From: Candidatus Wolfebacteria bacterium RIFOXYB1_FULL_54_12
Lineage (GTDB): Bacteria > Patescibacteriota > Minisyncoccia > UBA6257 > UBA9933
Assembly (NCBI GenBank): GCA_001793895.1
Contig: MGIT01000003.1
Span: 10,600 to 57,287 of the forward strand
Reading direction: 5' to 3'
DNA length: 46,688 nt
Shown here: positions 1 to 8,158 of the stretch, one piece after another
How the letters are laid out: each line of letters opens with the position of its first letter
Numbering within the stretch: the stretch's first letter is position 1
Position numbers and translations under genes: made by a program
The notes under the pieces: model-generated
Told to the model about the DNA's origin: nothing
Database searches by the model: none
Seen by the model: only the letters and a program-made list of their open reading frames with translations

Positions 1-639
1 CGACAAAAATCCTTGGCCGGCAGACGCCTTTTGGCGCTGTTGGTCTTCATTGAATGTGGTTCTTGCGTTGATTTCATCGTCGAACATGACCAACTGCATG
101 TACAGATTGTTTTGCGGCTTGATCGATTCGCCATAGGCAAGCCAACCTCCATTTTGGAAGTTATCGTAAAAACCCTGCACGTTTGCCACGATGTCGGAAA
201 TGCTGCAATTGACACGCTCCCTTCTAAACCGTCCTTCGGGAATCAACGCGACGCGCAGCTGCCATGCAAATGGGTCGCAGATGTCGGACAGGTCCGCCTC
301 TTTGATGACCGAGTCAAACGCCAGTTCCCCCGCCTTTTTCATGAATCCATCCCAATCGGAGATGAACCTCGGCTCGCCGCCCCCTTGGACCCACTGCACG
401 GTCATATCGACCGTGTAGTCGATAATGCGCTTCGCTATGACATCGCGCATGATCCTTTCCCAATTATCCCTTATCCACTTCACCGCCTTTGTTATTCTCG
501 CTTCAATTCTTTGACCAGCCGCAGTAGGATCAAATACCACAACACCGGCGTAGGCACGATTAGGGACGGCAAATGTCGATACCGTAACCGTCAATACCAC
601 AAACAGGATTGCGATTCTTTTTTTGAAATACATGTTCAT
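1..639 (-). CDS. Secreted/membrane protein, partial (Patescibacteria conserved hypothetical)
   Basis: The reading frame stays open to the window edge, so only the first 213 residues are visible and the C-terminus is missing. The N-terminus (MNMYFKKRIAILFVVL) is a typical signal peptide or signal anchor, ending near an AYA motif at about residues 29-31. The body is mostly helical and carries the string WVQGGGEPRFISDW followed by a CDPFAW motif. I recall similar proteins in Parcubacteria located next to VirB6/TrbL-like membrane genes, so a part in an envelope or type IV secretion-like machine is possible but inferred. It lies 34 nt downstream of another signal-anchored protein and in line with rsmA, suggesting one transcript. 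No clear Shine-Dalgarno; ATG at 639 or 633. Confidence 0.7.
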   Translation of the reverse strand, partial: MNMYFKKRIAILFVVLTVTVSTFAVPNRAYAGVVVFDPTAAGQRIEARITKAVKWIRDNWERIMRDVIAKRIIDYTVDMTVQWVQGGGEPRFISDWDGFMKKAGELAFDSVIKEADLSDICDPFAWQLRVALIPEGRFRRERVNCSISDIVANVQGFYDNFQNGGWLAYGESIKPQNNLYMQLVMFDDEINARTTFNEDQQRQKASAGQGFLS

Positions 640-673
640 GATCGTGTAGTCGTTGCTTTATTATAACCGATTG

Positions 674-1510
674 TTAACGCAAACCCAATTCGGTCGCTTT
701 TTCATTCAGCATATTTTGTATGGTTGGCGCCTTTGCGTATACCACGGTCAGCCTATCGATGCCGACATAAGCGCGTATCGGGTCTTCTTTGCATTGGCCG
801 AACGCCCCGTAGATGTCGCTCAACTCGCGGAAGTATCCGAGTATCAGCTTATGTAATGCAATGTACGAAGAAGGCACGGTCATGTTTTCATATGTTCCGT
901 ATACTTCTTCGTATGCCTTGCTTATTTCGGCATTCTTTTCCGACGTACCTTCTCCGAAGCAATCTTTTTCCACATTGTCGATCAGCTCCTGCGCAGTATC
1001 GACCGTGAACCGATCGATGTCGGACCCGGAAAAATATTTTTCCGTAGCCTGCCGTATGCCTTCGAGATAGCGTACTTTTGCGGTTTGTGAATTATCGGAC
1101 GCTATCTTCAGGTCTTTCGTATCTATTGCCGTACTGAAGATCGTACTCGGCACGCTGTGTATGGTATCTTCGATCATGGCGCGCGTTTCCGGATCACTCG
1201 TATCCAATTCCCCGAACGGGTTTGATCCGTTTTGGTCCATTTGCCGCATTTTCAAAAACATAGATTGCGCGACCATGCGCGTTACGTTGCCCTGCGCATC
1301 CGTAGGGACATACGCCGAACCGCTTCCTTGAAAAAAAGTATCGTCACCCGCTTCGTTTGCGCGCAACGGATCATTTAGCCCCAGTTTATTTTTTGTCGCT
1401 TGCCCGTTCAATGCATCGCCGGTTTCTTGCATGTTATTCGCAAAAAAATAACCGCCCATAACGATGCCCGATGCAGCCAAAAATGTAAGCACAAACTTCA
1501 CCTTATCCAT
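674..1510 (-). CDS. Signal-anchored protein of unknown function, 278 aa
   Basis: I do not recognise a named family. Residues 5-24 form one hydrophobic segment followed by a polar, acidic, helix-rich region, so the bulk should lie outside the membrane. Two cysteines (about residues 184 and 242) could pair in an exported domain. It sits 8 nt after rsmA and 34 nt before the next secreted protein, all on the minus strand, so the three are probably co-transcribed. The shared N-terminal export signal suggests this gene and its downstream neighbour act together at the envelope. Start chosen at MDKVKF, directly before the hydrophobic segment. Confidence 0.75.
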   Translation of the reverse strand: MDKVKFVLTFLAASGIVMGGYFFANNMQETGDALNGQATKNKLGLNDPLRANEAGDDTFFQGSGSAYVPTDAQGNVTRMVAQSMFLKMRQMDQNGSNPFGELDTSDPETRAMIEDTIHSVPSTIFSTAIDTKDLKIASDNSQTAKVRYLEGIRQATEKYFSGSDIDRFTVDTAQELIDNVEKDCFGEGTSEKNAEISKAYEEVYGTYENMTVPSSYIALHKLILGYFRELSDIYGAFGQCKEDPIRAYVGIDRLTVVYAKAPTIQNMLNEKATELGLR

Positions 1511-1518
1511 TATGTCTA

Positions 1519-2370
1519 TTATATCACACCCGGTGACGAAAACAATTTTGCCAACGCCACCAGCTGTTCCTTGTCCAGTGTCTGTGGACGCGCATCAGGC
1601 GAAATGCCGGCCGAGCGCAACAGGTCGCCAACCGCTTCTTTGTTTCCCTCCTTGCCGGCAAGATTATTTACTATGGTCTTGCGTGGCTGGGTAAATATTT
1701 TCTTTATGAACGCATAATATGCATCGCCCGTTACCTCTTCCGTTTGCCGAACATCCAGCCGTATCGTTGCGCTGTCAACTTTCGGAGGTGGGTTGAAATC
1801 TTTTTTCGAAACGATTTCGACAATGACCGGTTCGGCCCAAAACCGCACGCTTGCGGCGAGCAGGTTCATATGCGGCACGGTCGCGCATATGCGTTCGGCA
1901 ACCTCCTTTTGGATGGTCATGACCACCCGGGTCGGCTTATGATCCAAGCCCTCAATGACCCGTAATAAGTATCCTGTTATATAGTAGGGAATGTTGCCCG
2001 CGATCATATATGACCTTCCGGCCTGCTTAAGCTCCTCGACCACCATTGGCAACAGCTCCAACGCATTGCCCTCGATGACCTCGAATGCGGGTACACTCTG
2101 GATTCCCGCCTTCGCGGGAATGACAAGAGGGGTGGGCGGAATAACCTGCGAGGCAAACTTTTTATTCAGCGGATCTATAAGCGCCTTATCGCGCTCAAGC
2201 GCCGTTACGCGCGCACCTGCTTCCAATAGGTATTGCGTCAATTCGCCATGGCCCGGACCTACTTCTATCACAACATCGCCCTCGTTTATTTCGAGTGCGT
2301 CTGCCACCTTCTTCAGCTTCTCTTCGTTGATCAAAAAATGTTGCCCCAGCCGTTGGCCCATATACTCCAT
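1519..2370 (-). CDS. rsmA: 16S rRNA adenine dimethyltransferase RsmA/KsgA with in-frame repeat insertion
   Basis: Dimethylates the two adjacent adenines in the 3' hairpin of 16S rRNA using SAM. The N-terminal GQRLGQHFL signature, the SAM-binding EVGPGHGELT (residues 36-45) and the catalytic NIPYY (126-130) are all present, followed by the usual C-terminal helical domain. Length 283 aa is slightly above the family norm because residues about 78-95 (including VIPAKAGIQ) are translated from a REP-like palindrome at 2097-2124; the frame is kept and the region precedes the conserved VIEGNALEL strand. The start may be Met1 or Met4; the heptamer array at 2378-2413 lies directly upstream. First gene of a probable three-gene run. 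Confidence 0.95.
   Translation of the reverse strand: MEYMGQRLGQHFLINEEKLKKVADALEINEGDVVIEVGPGHGELTQYLLEAGARVTALERDKALIDPLNKKFASQVIPPTPLVIPAKAGIQSVPAFEVIEGNALELLPMVVEELKQAGRSYMIAGNIPYYITGYLLRVIEGLDHKPTRVVMTIQKEVAERICATVPHMNLLAASVRFWAEPVIVEIVSKKDFNPPPKVDSATIRLDVRQTEEVTGDAYYAFIKKIFTQPRKTIVNNLAGKEGNKEAVGDLLRSAGISPDARPQTLDKEQLVALAKLFSSPGVI
2097..2124. repeat. REP-like palindrome inside rsmA
   Basis: GATTCCCGCCTTCGCGGGAA followed by TGAC, preceded by TCTG. It is the short form of the dispersed family seen at 26687, 32289 and 32797. Here it is read through as protein without a stop. Confidence 0.9.
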
Positions 2371-2377
2371 AGTAGCA

Positions 2378-2413
2378 CCAACAACCTATAACCGACAACC
2401 TATAACAAAATAC
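2378..2413. repeat. 7-bp-unit array with ACAAAATAC tail upstream of rsmA
   Basis: Read in the rsmA sense the array is TTATAGG, TTGTCGG, TTATAGG, TTGTTGG and ends 7 nt before the start codon. The distal boundary is GTATTTTGT (ACAAAATAC on plus), a tail shared with the arrays near 8600, 18320 and 21060. Confidence 0.8.
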
Positions 2414-2452
2414 GGTAAGTATCGCTGTGAGACAAGGAAGTCATCTCTCCGA

Positions 2453-2547
2453 TGTCATCCTGAACTTGTTTCAGGATCTTATTGTATTATCATGAGATTC
2501 CGGCTCCCCGTATCGCGGTACGGGGCAGGCTCCGGGCCGGAATGACA
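2453..2547. repeat. Composite REP-like repeat block
   Basis: Two palindromic units: GTCATCCTGAAC/GTTTCAGGAT and ATTCCGGC...GCCGGAAT, the latter enclosing CCCCGTATCGCGGTACGGGG. The inner CCCCGTATCG palindrome recurs at 8078-8097. Confidence 0.8.
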
Positions 2548-2566
2548 GACCTTTTAATCATAATTC

Positions 2567-2609
2567 GGCAATAAAAATTCGGCATGCATATTGCCGAATT
2601 TTTATTGCC
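2567..2609. terminator. Perfect 18-bp hairpin downstream of pcrA
   Basis: Arms 2567-2584 and 2592-2609 (GGCAATAAAAATTCGGCA and its exact complement) with a 7-nt loop. It lies past the pcrA stop and before rsmA; AT-rich arms but no long T-run, so termination is likely rather than certain. Confidence 0.55.
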
Positions 2610-2624
2610 AAACTCTTATTGGTC

Positions 2625-2678
2625 TGGATTCCCGTCCCCGATCGAGTCGAGGACAGGCTCTCACCCGCGGGAATGACA
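2625..2678. repeat. REP-like repeat, long form
   Basis: Begins TGGATTCCCGTCCCCGATCG and ends CACCCGCGGGAATGACA. A near-identical copy is at 4814-4867, differing at two positions in the central loop. Confidence 0.85.
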
Positions 2679-2691
2679 TAGTGTGCGCATC

Positions 2692-4554
2692 TTAATCCAT
2701 CTCTATATACCGTTCTTCGTCGTCGAATCCCCTTCCTCCTTCAAACTCCATCAGGCCCGACGGGATTTCGCTCAAGAATCGGGATGGTAGGTGGTAGAAT
2801 GTCAGATACAATTCCCTGCGTGCGCGGGTCATCGCCACATACATCAAGCGCCGCTCTTCCTCTATTTCGCTTTCGTTGTGATATGACATTTGGTGCGGCA
2901 ACAGCCCATCGTTCACGCCCACCACAAACACCGCGTCGAACTCGAGCCCCTTTGACATGTGGATGGTCATTAAGTTCACAATGTTATCTTGCACCCTTTT
3001 CAGATCCTTTTTCTTTACCGTATCGGTCGCTTCAAGCAGCGAAATGCGTTCCAAAAAATCTTCCATCTTCTCAAAACCGCTCGCGAACTCGATAAGCTCC
3101 TTAATGTTCTCGATGCGTTCCACCGAATTGGTCTGCGTGCGCTCGATGTAGTTGAAATAATCGGTCACCATCAATATGTACCCGATCAATTCCACCGGCC
3201 GCAACATGGCGGCCTTTTGCGGAAGCTCTTCCTTGAGTTGCGTATACGGCTTTTTCAAAAAGCTTTTCTTTAGCCTATCCAAACTCACACTATCTTGCGG
3301 GTTTGACCCGTAACGCAACGCGGCCACGATGTCTTTGATCTCCTTGCGTTCATAGAACTTCAGCCCGCCAAATATGCGGTACGACATGCCCCGCTCGATG
3401 AGCGCCTGCTCCAATGCGCGCGATTGCGCGTTCGTGCGATATAAAATGGCCAACGATCCATAATCGGAAAATAGCCGGATCGCATCGAGATGCCCTGCAA
3501 CCCACTCCGCTTCGCCGTCGGCGCTGTATTGCTCGACAACCTTGACCTTGCCCCCTTCGGGGTTGTTCGTCCACAGCGTCTTCGACTTTTGCAAGTGGTT
3601 ATGCGAAATGACCGCCGATGCCGCCTTGATGATGTTTGCGGTCGAACGATAATTTTCTTCGAGCAACACCACCTTTGCATCGGGCCAATCCTTTTCGAAG
3701 TTCAAGAAGTTCCTAAAATCGGACCCGCGAAACTTAAAGATGGACTGCTGGTCATCGCCTACCACGCTCAAGTTCCTGTACTTGCTCGCTAACAGCTTGA
3801 TGAGCATATACTGGGCCGTATTGGTATCCTGATATTCGTCCACCAAAATATAGCGGAAACGCTCCTGATAGCCCGCCAATATTTCCGGATTGCCCAAAAA
3901 GAGCATGACCGGCTTTTGAATGAGATCGTCGAAATCGAACGCATTGTTGTTTTGCAATGCCTGCTCGTACAGCTTGAACAAGCGGTAGACCAGCTCGTCT
4001 TCCGCTTGCTCAGGATCCACCATTTCATCCTTGATCTTCGAAAACTCCCTGCGCAATACCAACGGGGTCAACCGCTTGGCGTCCCGTTCGGAAAGCCCTG
4101 CACCGGCCACCACCTTTTTGATCAGCGACTTGCTGTCGTCGGCATCAAAAATGGTGTAGTTCGCCGTACGGCCAAAGATGCGCGCCTCCTTCTTTAGTAT
4201 GCGCGCGCCGAACGAATGGAAGGTTCCGAGAAACAGCTCTTTAACCAGAGTTTTGTCATTCCCGTGAAAACTGGAATCTATTTTATTCGAAGCAGATTCC
4301 GGCTCGGGGGCCGGAATGACAGAAGGCGCATCTTCTATCATTTTCTGCACACGCTCGCGCACTTCGCCGGCGGCCTTGTTGGTAAATGTGATCGCGATGA
4401 TACTTTCGGGCTGTACACCCCGCTGCAACAGCGAAATAAGCCGGCTGGTCAGCGTTTTCGTCTTCCCCGAACCTGCACCGGCAACGATGAGCAACGGGCC
4501 TTCGCCATGCTCCACCGCCGTGCGTTGTTTGTCGTTCAATTCATCAAATGTCAT
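2692..4554 (-). CDS. pcrA: UvrD/PcrA-type superfamily 1 DNA helicase with in-frame repeat insertion
   Basis: 3'-5' ATP-dependent DNA helicase for repair and replication restart. Visible motifs: Q motif LNDKQRTAV; Walker A AGAGSGKT (25-32); Ia ITFTNKAA (54-61); Ib GTFHSFGARIL (110-120); Walker B/II VDEYQDT (238-244); III GDDQQSIFKFRG (266-277); IV ENYRST; V IHMSKGLEFD; VI RLMYVAMTRAR near residue 570. At 620 aa it is short for PcrA (usually about 700) because the C-terminal tail is minimal. Residues about 77-103, between Ia and Ib, are encoded by a REP-like element (4246-4326), giving the low-complexity VIPAPEPESASNKIDSS. Surrounding motifs are intact, so the protein is probably functional. 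Monocistronic by spacing. Confidence 0.95.
   Translation of the reverse strand: MTFDELNDKQRTAVEHGEGPLLIVAGAGSGKTKTLTSRLISLLQRGVQPESIIAITFTNKAAGEVRERVQKMIEDAPSVIPAPEPESASNKIDSSFHGNDKTLVKELFLGTFHSFGARILKKEARIFGRTANYTIFDADDSKSLIKKVVAGAGLSERDAKRLTPLVLRREFSKIKDEMVDPEQAEDELVYRLFKLYEQALQNNNAFDFDDLIQKPVMLFLGNPEILAGYQERFRYILVDEYQDTNTAQYMLIKLLASKYRNLSVVGDDQQSIFKFRGSDFRNFLNFEKDWPDAKVVLLEENYRSTANIIKAASAVISHNHLQKSKTLWTNNPEGGKVKVVEQYSADGEAEWVAGHLDAIRLFSDYGSLAILYRTNAQSRALEQALIERGMSYRIFGGLKFYERKEIKDIVAALRYGSNPQDSVSLDRLKKSFLKKPYTQLKEELPQKAAMLRPVELIGYILMVTDYFNYIERTQTNSVERIENIKELIEFASGFEKMEDFLERISLLEATDTVKKKDLKRVQDNIVNLMTIHMSKGLEFDAVFVVGVNDGLLPHQMSYHNESEIEEERRLMYVAMTRARRELYLTFYHLPSRFLSEIPSGLMEFEGGRGFDDEERYIEMD
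4246..4326. repeat. REP-like repeat translated inside pcrA
   Basis: Two palindromic halves, GTCATTCCCGTGAAAACTGG...AATCT and GATTCCGGC...GCCGGAATGAC, like the paired form at 32252-32312. The insertion is in frame and free of stops on the coding strand. Confidence 0.85.
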
Positions 4555-4694
4555 AGAGTAATCGCGAATAATGCGAATTTAAAATTTAATAATGCAAATA
4601 AAAATCCAAATACGATCTTCACGCTTCTTGCGTGCTTTACAGTTTACCCGACTCTGCGCGCATTGTCATCCTTATATGTCATTCCGAGCCGCAT

Positions 4695-4747
4695 TGTCAT
4701 CCCGTACCGGAGCCTGTCCCGTACCACGATACGGGGATACGGGATCC
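4695..4747. repeat. REP-like repeat
   Basis: GTCATCCCGTACCGG...ATACGGGATCC with an inner CCCGTACC/GATACGGG palindrome. Member of the dispersed family. Confidence 0.75.
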
Positions 4748-4813
4748 ATTTCAATTTTGTGCGGAACGCACAATAAAATTATTTCCATTGCGCGTGCCGC
4801 GCGAGCGTGGTGC

Positions 4814-4867
4814 TGGATTCCCGTCCCCGATCAAGCCGAGGACAGGCTCTCACCCGCGGGAATGACA
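4814..4867. repeat. REP-like repeat, long form
   Basis: Second copy of the element at 2625-2678 in the same orientation, with the same ends and the same GAGGACAGGCTCTCACCCGC core. Confidence 0.85.
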
Positions 4868-4983
4868 AAGAGAAAAGCCGGAATGACAATTCGATGCAAT
4901 TTGACATATCTACAAAAAACATGCTTTTATACGAACAGTAGTTTCCACAATTTCATATCACTCTCAAGAAAAGGAGGAGTATC

Positions 4984-5679
4984 ATGGCATTCGTCATTTG
5001 GGCTGTTTTATGTGTTGTTTGCGGTTGGGGTATCTTTGCAGACGCTTGCTGCTGGGGACGCGTAAAAAACATCAAGCAACCTATCCTCAGGAAAGCGACA
5101 AGGTTCGGGCTTGACCTTCTGCTCCTCGCCATCGTCGCGTCGCCCCTGTATTACGAATTTCCCAATTACGGGGCTTCCGAGGTGGTTACGTTCGAGGGCG
5201 ACCAAGTAACGGAACGTCCATTTGGCGCATTTGCATGGGAGTTTGGTGGAGCGTTTTCGAACATCCCCAACAACGTCGTGATAACGAGCGGTGTAACACT
5301 TTCCGTTGACGACCCGAAAGTTCGCACATTGCGGTACACTATCGGCGCCCGGATTACCGACCCGACATTGTTCTTCGCGAAAAAAGAACGGCGGCATATG
5401 TTCGCACTTGACGGCCAAGTCGATCCAGTAGACACGAAGCAACTCGTTGCTTCCAGCGCCGGCAATACGAATAAAACGGTAAAGGGCGAAATCGCGGATC
5501 TGGTCGCCTACCGAATGCTCGAGTTCAACAACATTTTCTCAAACGGGCTTGCGATGCTTAATAATCCGCTCAATCCGGTGCAGCAGGATGCGTTCAGACT
5601 CCTGATCGAATGCTTCATCAATGCCAACCTTAAACAGGACGGTATCGCGGTAAAGACCAGTCCCTTTACGATCGAGTGA
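4984..5679 (+). CDS. Membrane protein of unknown function, 231 aa
   Basis: Not recognised. Two hydrophobic segments (about residues 3-22 and 40-57) separated by a short basic loop suggest a hairpin anchor; the remaining 170 residues are polar, with beta-type sequence, and should lie on one side of the membrane. The start is set by an unusually strong Shine-Dalgarno, AAGGAGGAG at 4971-4979, close to the ATG. Most genes in this window lack such a site, so high translation is plausible. It stands alone: repeats upstream and an intrinsic terminator 22 nt downstream. Confidence 0.8.
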   Translation: MAFVIWAVLCVVCGWGIFADACCWGRVKNIKQPILRKATRFGLDLLLLAIVASPLYYEFPNYGASEVVTFEGDQVTERPFGAFAWEFGGAFSNIPNNVVITSGVTLSVDDPKVRTLRYTIGARITDPTLFFAKKERRHMFALDGQVDPVDTKQLVASSAGNTNKTVKGEIADLVAYRMLEFNNIFSNGLAMLNNPLNPVQQDAFRLLIECFINANLKQDGIAVKTSPFTIE

Positions 5680-5701
5680 TCTTCAGTCATGCGCTTAGCG
5701 C

Positions 5702-5730
5702 AAAAGCCGGCCACCATGGCCGGTTTTTTT
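5702..5730 (+). terminator. Intrinsic terminator
   Basis: CCGGCC-ACCAT-GGCCGG followed by seven T, 27 nt after the stop of the 4984 gene. Confidence 0.85.
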
Positions 5731-5740
5731 ATTTCGCATT

Positions 5741-5797
5741 GTCATCCCTGCGCCTTTAGTCCGCTCCGCCAGCTGGCGGACGGAGGGCATCTCCGTC
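5741..5797. repeat. REP-like repeat with CCGCCAGCTGGCGG core
   Basis: Starts GTCATCCCTGCGCC and holds the palindrome GTCCGCTCCGCCAGCTGGCG plus GAC. Distant member of the family. Confidence 0.6.
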
Positions 5798-5804
5798 GAT
5801 ATAT

Positions 5805-5825
5805 GAGCGACATTGAATGTCGCTC
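5805..5825. other. Short perfect hairpin
   Basis: GAGCGACATT-G-AATGTCGCTC, 10-bp arms. Lies between the comM terminator and the repeat at 5741. Confidence 0.5.
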
Positions 5826-5844
5826 ATCTCCTTATCCCTATACA

Positions 5845-5875
5845 AAAATGTACGTCATTCGATGACGTACATTTT
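5845..5875 (-). terminator. Terminator of comM
   Basis: AAAATGTACGTCAT-TCG-ATGACGTACATTTT, perfect 14-bp arms, 2 nt beyond the comM stop. Confidence 0.75.
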
Positions 5876-5877
5876 GG

Positions 5878-7410
5878 TCAAACTCCCCGTATCCGATATT
5901 GGAATGCTTCACTTAGGTGCTCGTTCGTTACCGTTTCTGCGGCTTCGAGATCTGCGATGGTGCGGGCCGTCTTGAGCATGCGGTAATATCCGCGTGCGGA
6001 GATGAACGACTTGTCGAGCATTTGCTTTACGAACTTTTTTCCGTTGTCGTCCAACTGCACGACCGTGTCCACCAACTTTGATGGCATTTCTGCGTTGGTG
6101 TATATCTTTGGCGTTATGTCCGCGAATCTCCGCGACTGGATTAACCGTGCGCACAGCACCTGCTCACGCACGGTGTCGCTTTCGTCAGATGCTTTTTCTT
6201 TTGCCAAGTCCGCCACTTTTACGCGCGGGACCTTTATTTGAATGTCGATGCGATCGAGTAGCGGGCCCGACAGCTTGCGCTGATAGCGCGTTACCTCGTG
6301 CGCGCCACAATGGCATGCCTTTTCGTCATCGCCATAGTAACCACACGGGCAGGGGTTCATGGCCGCAACCAAGGTAAAGCGTGCGGGAAATTTCAATACG
6401 CTTTTTGCACGCGCTATGCATACATCTCCGTTTTCAAGCGGCTGGCGTAGCGACTCAAGCAGATCGCGACGGAACTCAGGCAACTCATCAAGAAACAGAA
6501 TGCCCCGATGCGCGAGACTGATCTCGCCCGGGCGCGGATTTGCACCGCCACCAATGACCGACGCCGGCGACGCGCTGTGATGCGGCGCACGAAACGGACG
6601 CGTCATCGAAAATACGTCGCCATTGGCAATGCCCGCCGCGCTATAGACCTGCATGACTTCTATTGCCTCATTCATGGCGAGCGGCGGCAATATAGATACG
6701 AGCGCCTGCGCCAACATCGTCTTGCCCGCTCCCGGCGAACCACTCATCAATAAGTTATGCCCGCCCGCCGCGGCGATCATCAGCGCACGCTTTGCATTTG
6801 CCTGCCCTTTTATTTCCGAAATATCCGTACTATAGCCACCCGTGTTCCATAGCAATTCCGTAGGCTCTTGCTCCTCTATCTGCTTGCGGCCTTCCAAATG
6901 GTCTATTAATCCAACCATATCAATAACGGGTATCACGACCACGTTTTTGATGATCGCCGCCTCGCGCGCATTTTCCGATGGTACGAATACATAGCGGATA
7001 CCCAACCCTTTGGCAAGTCGCGCTATGGCCAGCACTCCGTTGACCGAGCGCAGCTTCCCGTCGAGCGACAACTCGCCGACGAACATTTTGTCACCCGTTT
7101 CGAATTCCTTGATCTGTTTCGTCGCCAACAAATACCCCACCGCAATAGCGAGGTCATATTGCGAGCCCGCCTTTTTTATGTCGGCCGGGGCAAGATTTAT
7201 GGTAATGCGCCTATTTTCCCTGTTGGGCGGCTTAATGTGCGAATTTTTCAACGCCGCATTGACCCGCTCCTTTGCTTCGTTCAGTGCCTTGTCGGCAAGC
7301 CCGACTATCGTAAATGAATGAAGACCGACGTTTATGTCGGTCTCCACTTCGATCAATTTTGCCTCAATTCCCTCAAGCTCTGCGGAATATACCTTTGAGA
7401 AGTGCTCCAT
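5878..7410 (-). CDS. comM: ComM/YifB family AAA+ ATPase (Mg-chelatase-like)
   Basis: ComM is a hexameric helicase that drives branch migration during natural transformation. Order seen: N-terminal Lon-like fold domain (about 1-170, with TIVGLADKALNEAKERV), then the AAA+ core with Walker A GSPGAGKT (224-231), Walker B ILFLDELPEF (304-313), a cysteine knot CPCGYYGD...CHCG (354-368) and LSGPLLDRIDIQ (arginine-finger region), then the C-terminal helical domain ending in AFQYRIRG. Full length at 510 aa. Stands alone, followed by its own hairpin and preceded by 290 bp of repeats. Presence fits uptake of foreign DNA, common in these organisms. Confidence 0.95.
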   Translation of the reverse strand: MEHFSKVYSAELEGIEAKLIEVETDINVGLHSFTIVGLADKALNEAKERVNAALKNSHIKPPNRENRRITINLAPADIKKAGSQYDLAIAVGYLLATKQIKEFETGDKMFVGELSLDGKLRSVNGVLAIARLAKGLGIRYVFVPSENAREAAIIKNVVVIPVIDMVGLIDHLEGRKQIEEQEPTELLWNTGGYSTDISEIKGQANAKRALMIAAAGGHNLLMSGSPGAGKTMLAQALVSILPPLAMNEAIEVMQVYSAAGIANGDVFSMTRPFRAPHHSASPASVIGGGANPRPGEISLAHRGILFLDELPEFRRDLLESLRQPLENGDVCIARAKSVLKFPARFTLVAAMNPCPCGYYGDDEKACHCGAHEVTRYQRKLSGPLLDRIDIQIKVPRVKVADLAKEKASDESDTVREQVLCARLIQSRRFADITPKIYTNAEMPSKLVDTVVQLDDNGKKFVKQMLDKSFISARGYYRMLKTARTIADLEAAETVTNEHLSEAFQYRIRGV

Positions 7411-7700
7411 TATGGTTTTTATTGAAAAGTACGAATTTAAAGTTTTGTCATTCCGGCCCCCGAGCCGGAATCTTATTATAGTAAGTGCTATCCTTTACAC
7501 ACGAGATCCCGGATCACTTGAAGTGCGGAAACCTTATGCACTTCGAGTATCCCGGCACGTTGCACGCTCTCCGTCGGCTGACGGATCACTAGCAACGCCG
7601 AGGGTCAAGTTCGGGATGACAATGCCTTTGGATTCCGGCCCACGTAAAGAAAGTTACGACTTTCCACGTGGCATGCTCCGCCGGAATGACACAGAAACAC
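7411..7700. other. Repeat block between comM and the DksA-like gene
   Basis: Three nested units: a REP-like palindrome 7447-7472, the 117-bp covarying element 7504-7620 and a further ATTCCGGC...GCCGGAATGAC unit 7630-7691 whose loop carries its own CCACGTAAAG/CTTTCCACGTGG symmetry. Confidence 0.75.
7504..7620. repeat. 117-bp structured dispersed element, copy 1
   Basis: Aligns without gaps to 32927-33043 with 11 differences by hand. Foldable stems: outer ATCCCG/CGGGAT; ACTTGA/TCAAGT; GAAGTGC/GCACTTC; CGTTGC/GCAACG; hairpin TCCGTC-GGCT-GACGGA. Differences in the outer stem and in the GAAGTGC stem are paired, so pairing is kept. Confidence 0.85.
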
Positions 7701-8051
7701 TTAGATAGCTTCCCCTTCCCGTGCCAGCTTCTTGCACGGGCGACACAATCGGGACGTGCTGTTTATCTGTATCATCTCCGCGCCGAGGTCTTCTCCGCAC
7801 TCTTCGCATTTGCCATAGGTTTCCTTATCGATCTTTTCCAATGCAAGATCGATGTCTGCCAATCGCTGACGCAATTCCTGCGATGCCGAAGATTGGTTTT
7901 CCCATGCTTCGGATTCATCTGTTTCTTCTTCAAGCGAATCCACATCGCTCCCGAAATCCTCTCCCTTTTCCAATGTATCTATTTTTACTTCAAGCAACGC
8001 CTTTTCATCTTCAAGCTCGTTTTTTATGGCTTCCAGTTTTTCTTTGTTCAT
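7701..8051 (-). CDS. DksA/TraR-type C4 zinc-finger protein
   Basis: Family members bind in the secondary channel of RNA polymerase and adjust promoter response, often with ppGpp. The 116-aa protein has an N-terminal coiled coil (about 1-78) and a C-terminal four-cysteine zinc finger (C82, C85, C103, C106; CEECG and CRPC). The acidic tip expected in DksA (Asp-x-x-Asp) may correspond to the DVDSLEEE stretch, but I cannot assign it with confidence. Length is between TraR and full DksA. Start at MNKEKLEAIK. Lies alone between repeat blocks, same strand as comM. Confidence 0.85.
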   Translation of the reverse strand: MNKEKLEAIKNELEDEKALLEVKIDTLEKGEDFGSDVDSLEEETDESEAWENQSSASQELRQRLADIDLALEKIDKETYGKCEECGEDLGAEMIQINSTSRLCRPCKKLAREGEAI

Positions 8052-8059
8052 ATGTTTTT

Positions 8060-8155
8060 TGTCATTCCCGGCGCGGGCCCCGTATCGCTGTACGGGGTAA
8101 ACTCCGGCGAGAATCTATTTTAATGGTATTGGATTCCGGCCTCCGCCGGAATGAC
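8060..8155. repeat. Pair of REP-like repeats
   Basis: First unit GTCATTCCCGGCG...CCGGCGAGAATCT encloses CCCCGTATCGCTGTACGGGG, related to 2500-2524; second unit is GGATTCCGGCCTCCGCCGGA plus ATGAC. Confidence 0.8.
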
Positions 8156-8158
8156 GCG

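Larger units (their letters stand above)
2371..2691. other. Gene-free stretch between rsmA and pcrA, filled with repeats
   Basis: Holds a heptamer array (2378-2413), a composite REP-like block (2453-2547), a perfect hairpin (2567-2609) and a second REP-like element (2625-2678). No credible coding sequence seen. Confidence 0.8.
4555..4983. other. Gene-free repeat-rich stretch
   Basis: Contains an A/T-rich AATTTAAAATTTAATAATGC patch (4575-4594), REP-like elements at 4695-4747 and 4814-4867, and the strong Shine-Dalgarno of the next gene at 4971-4976. Nothing else recognised. Confidence 0.7.
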
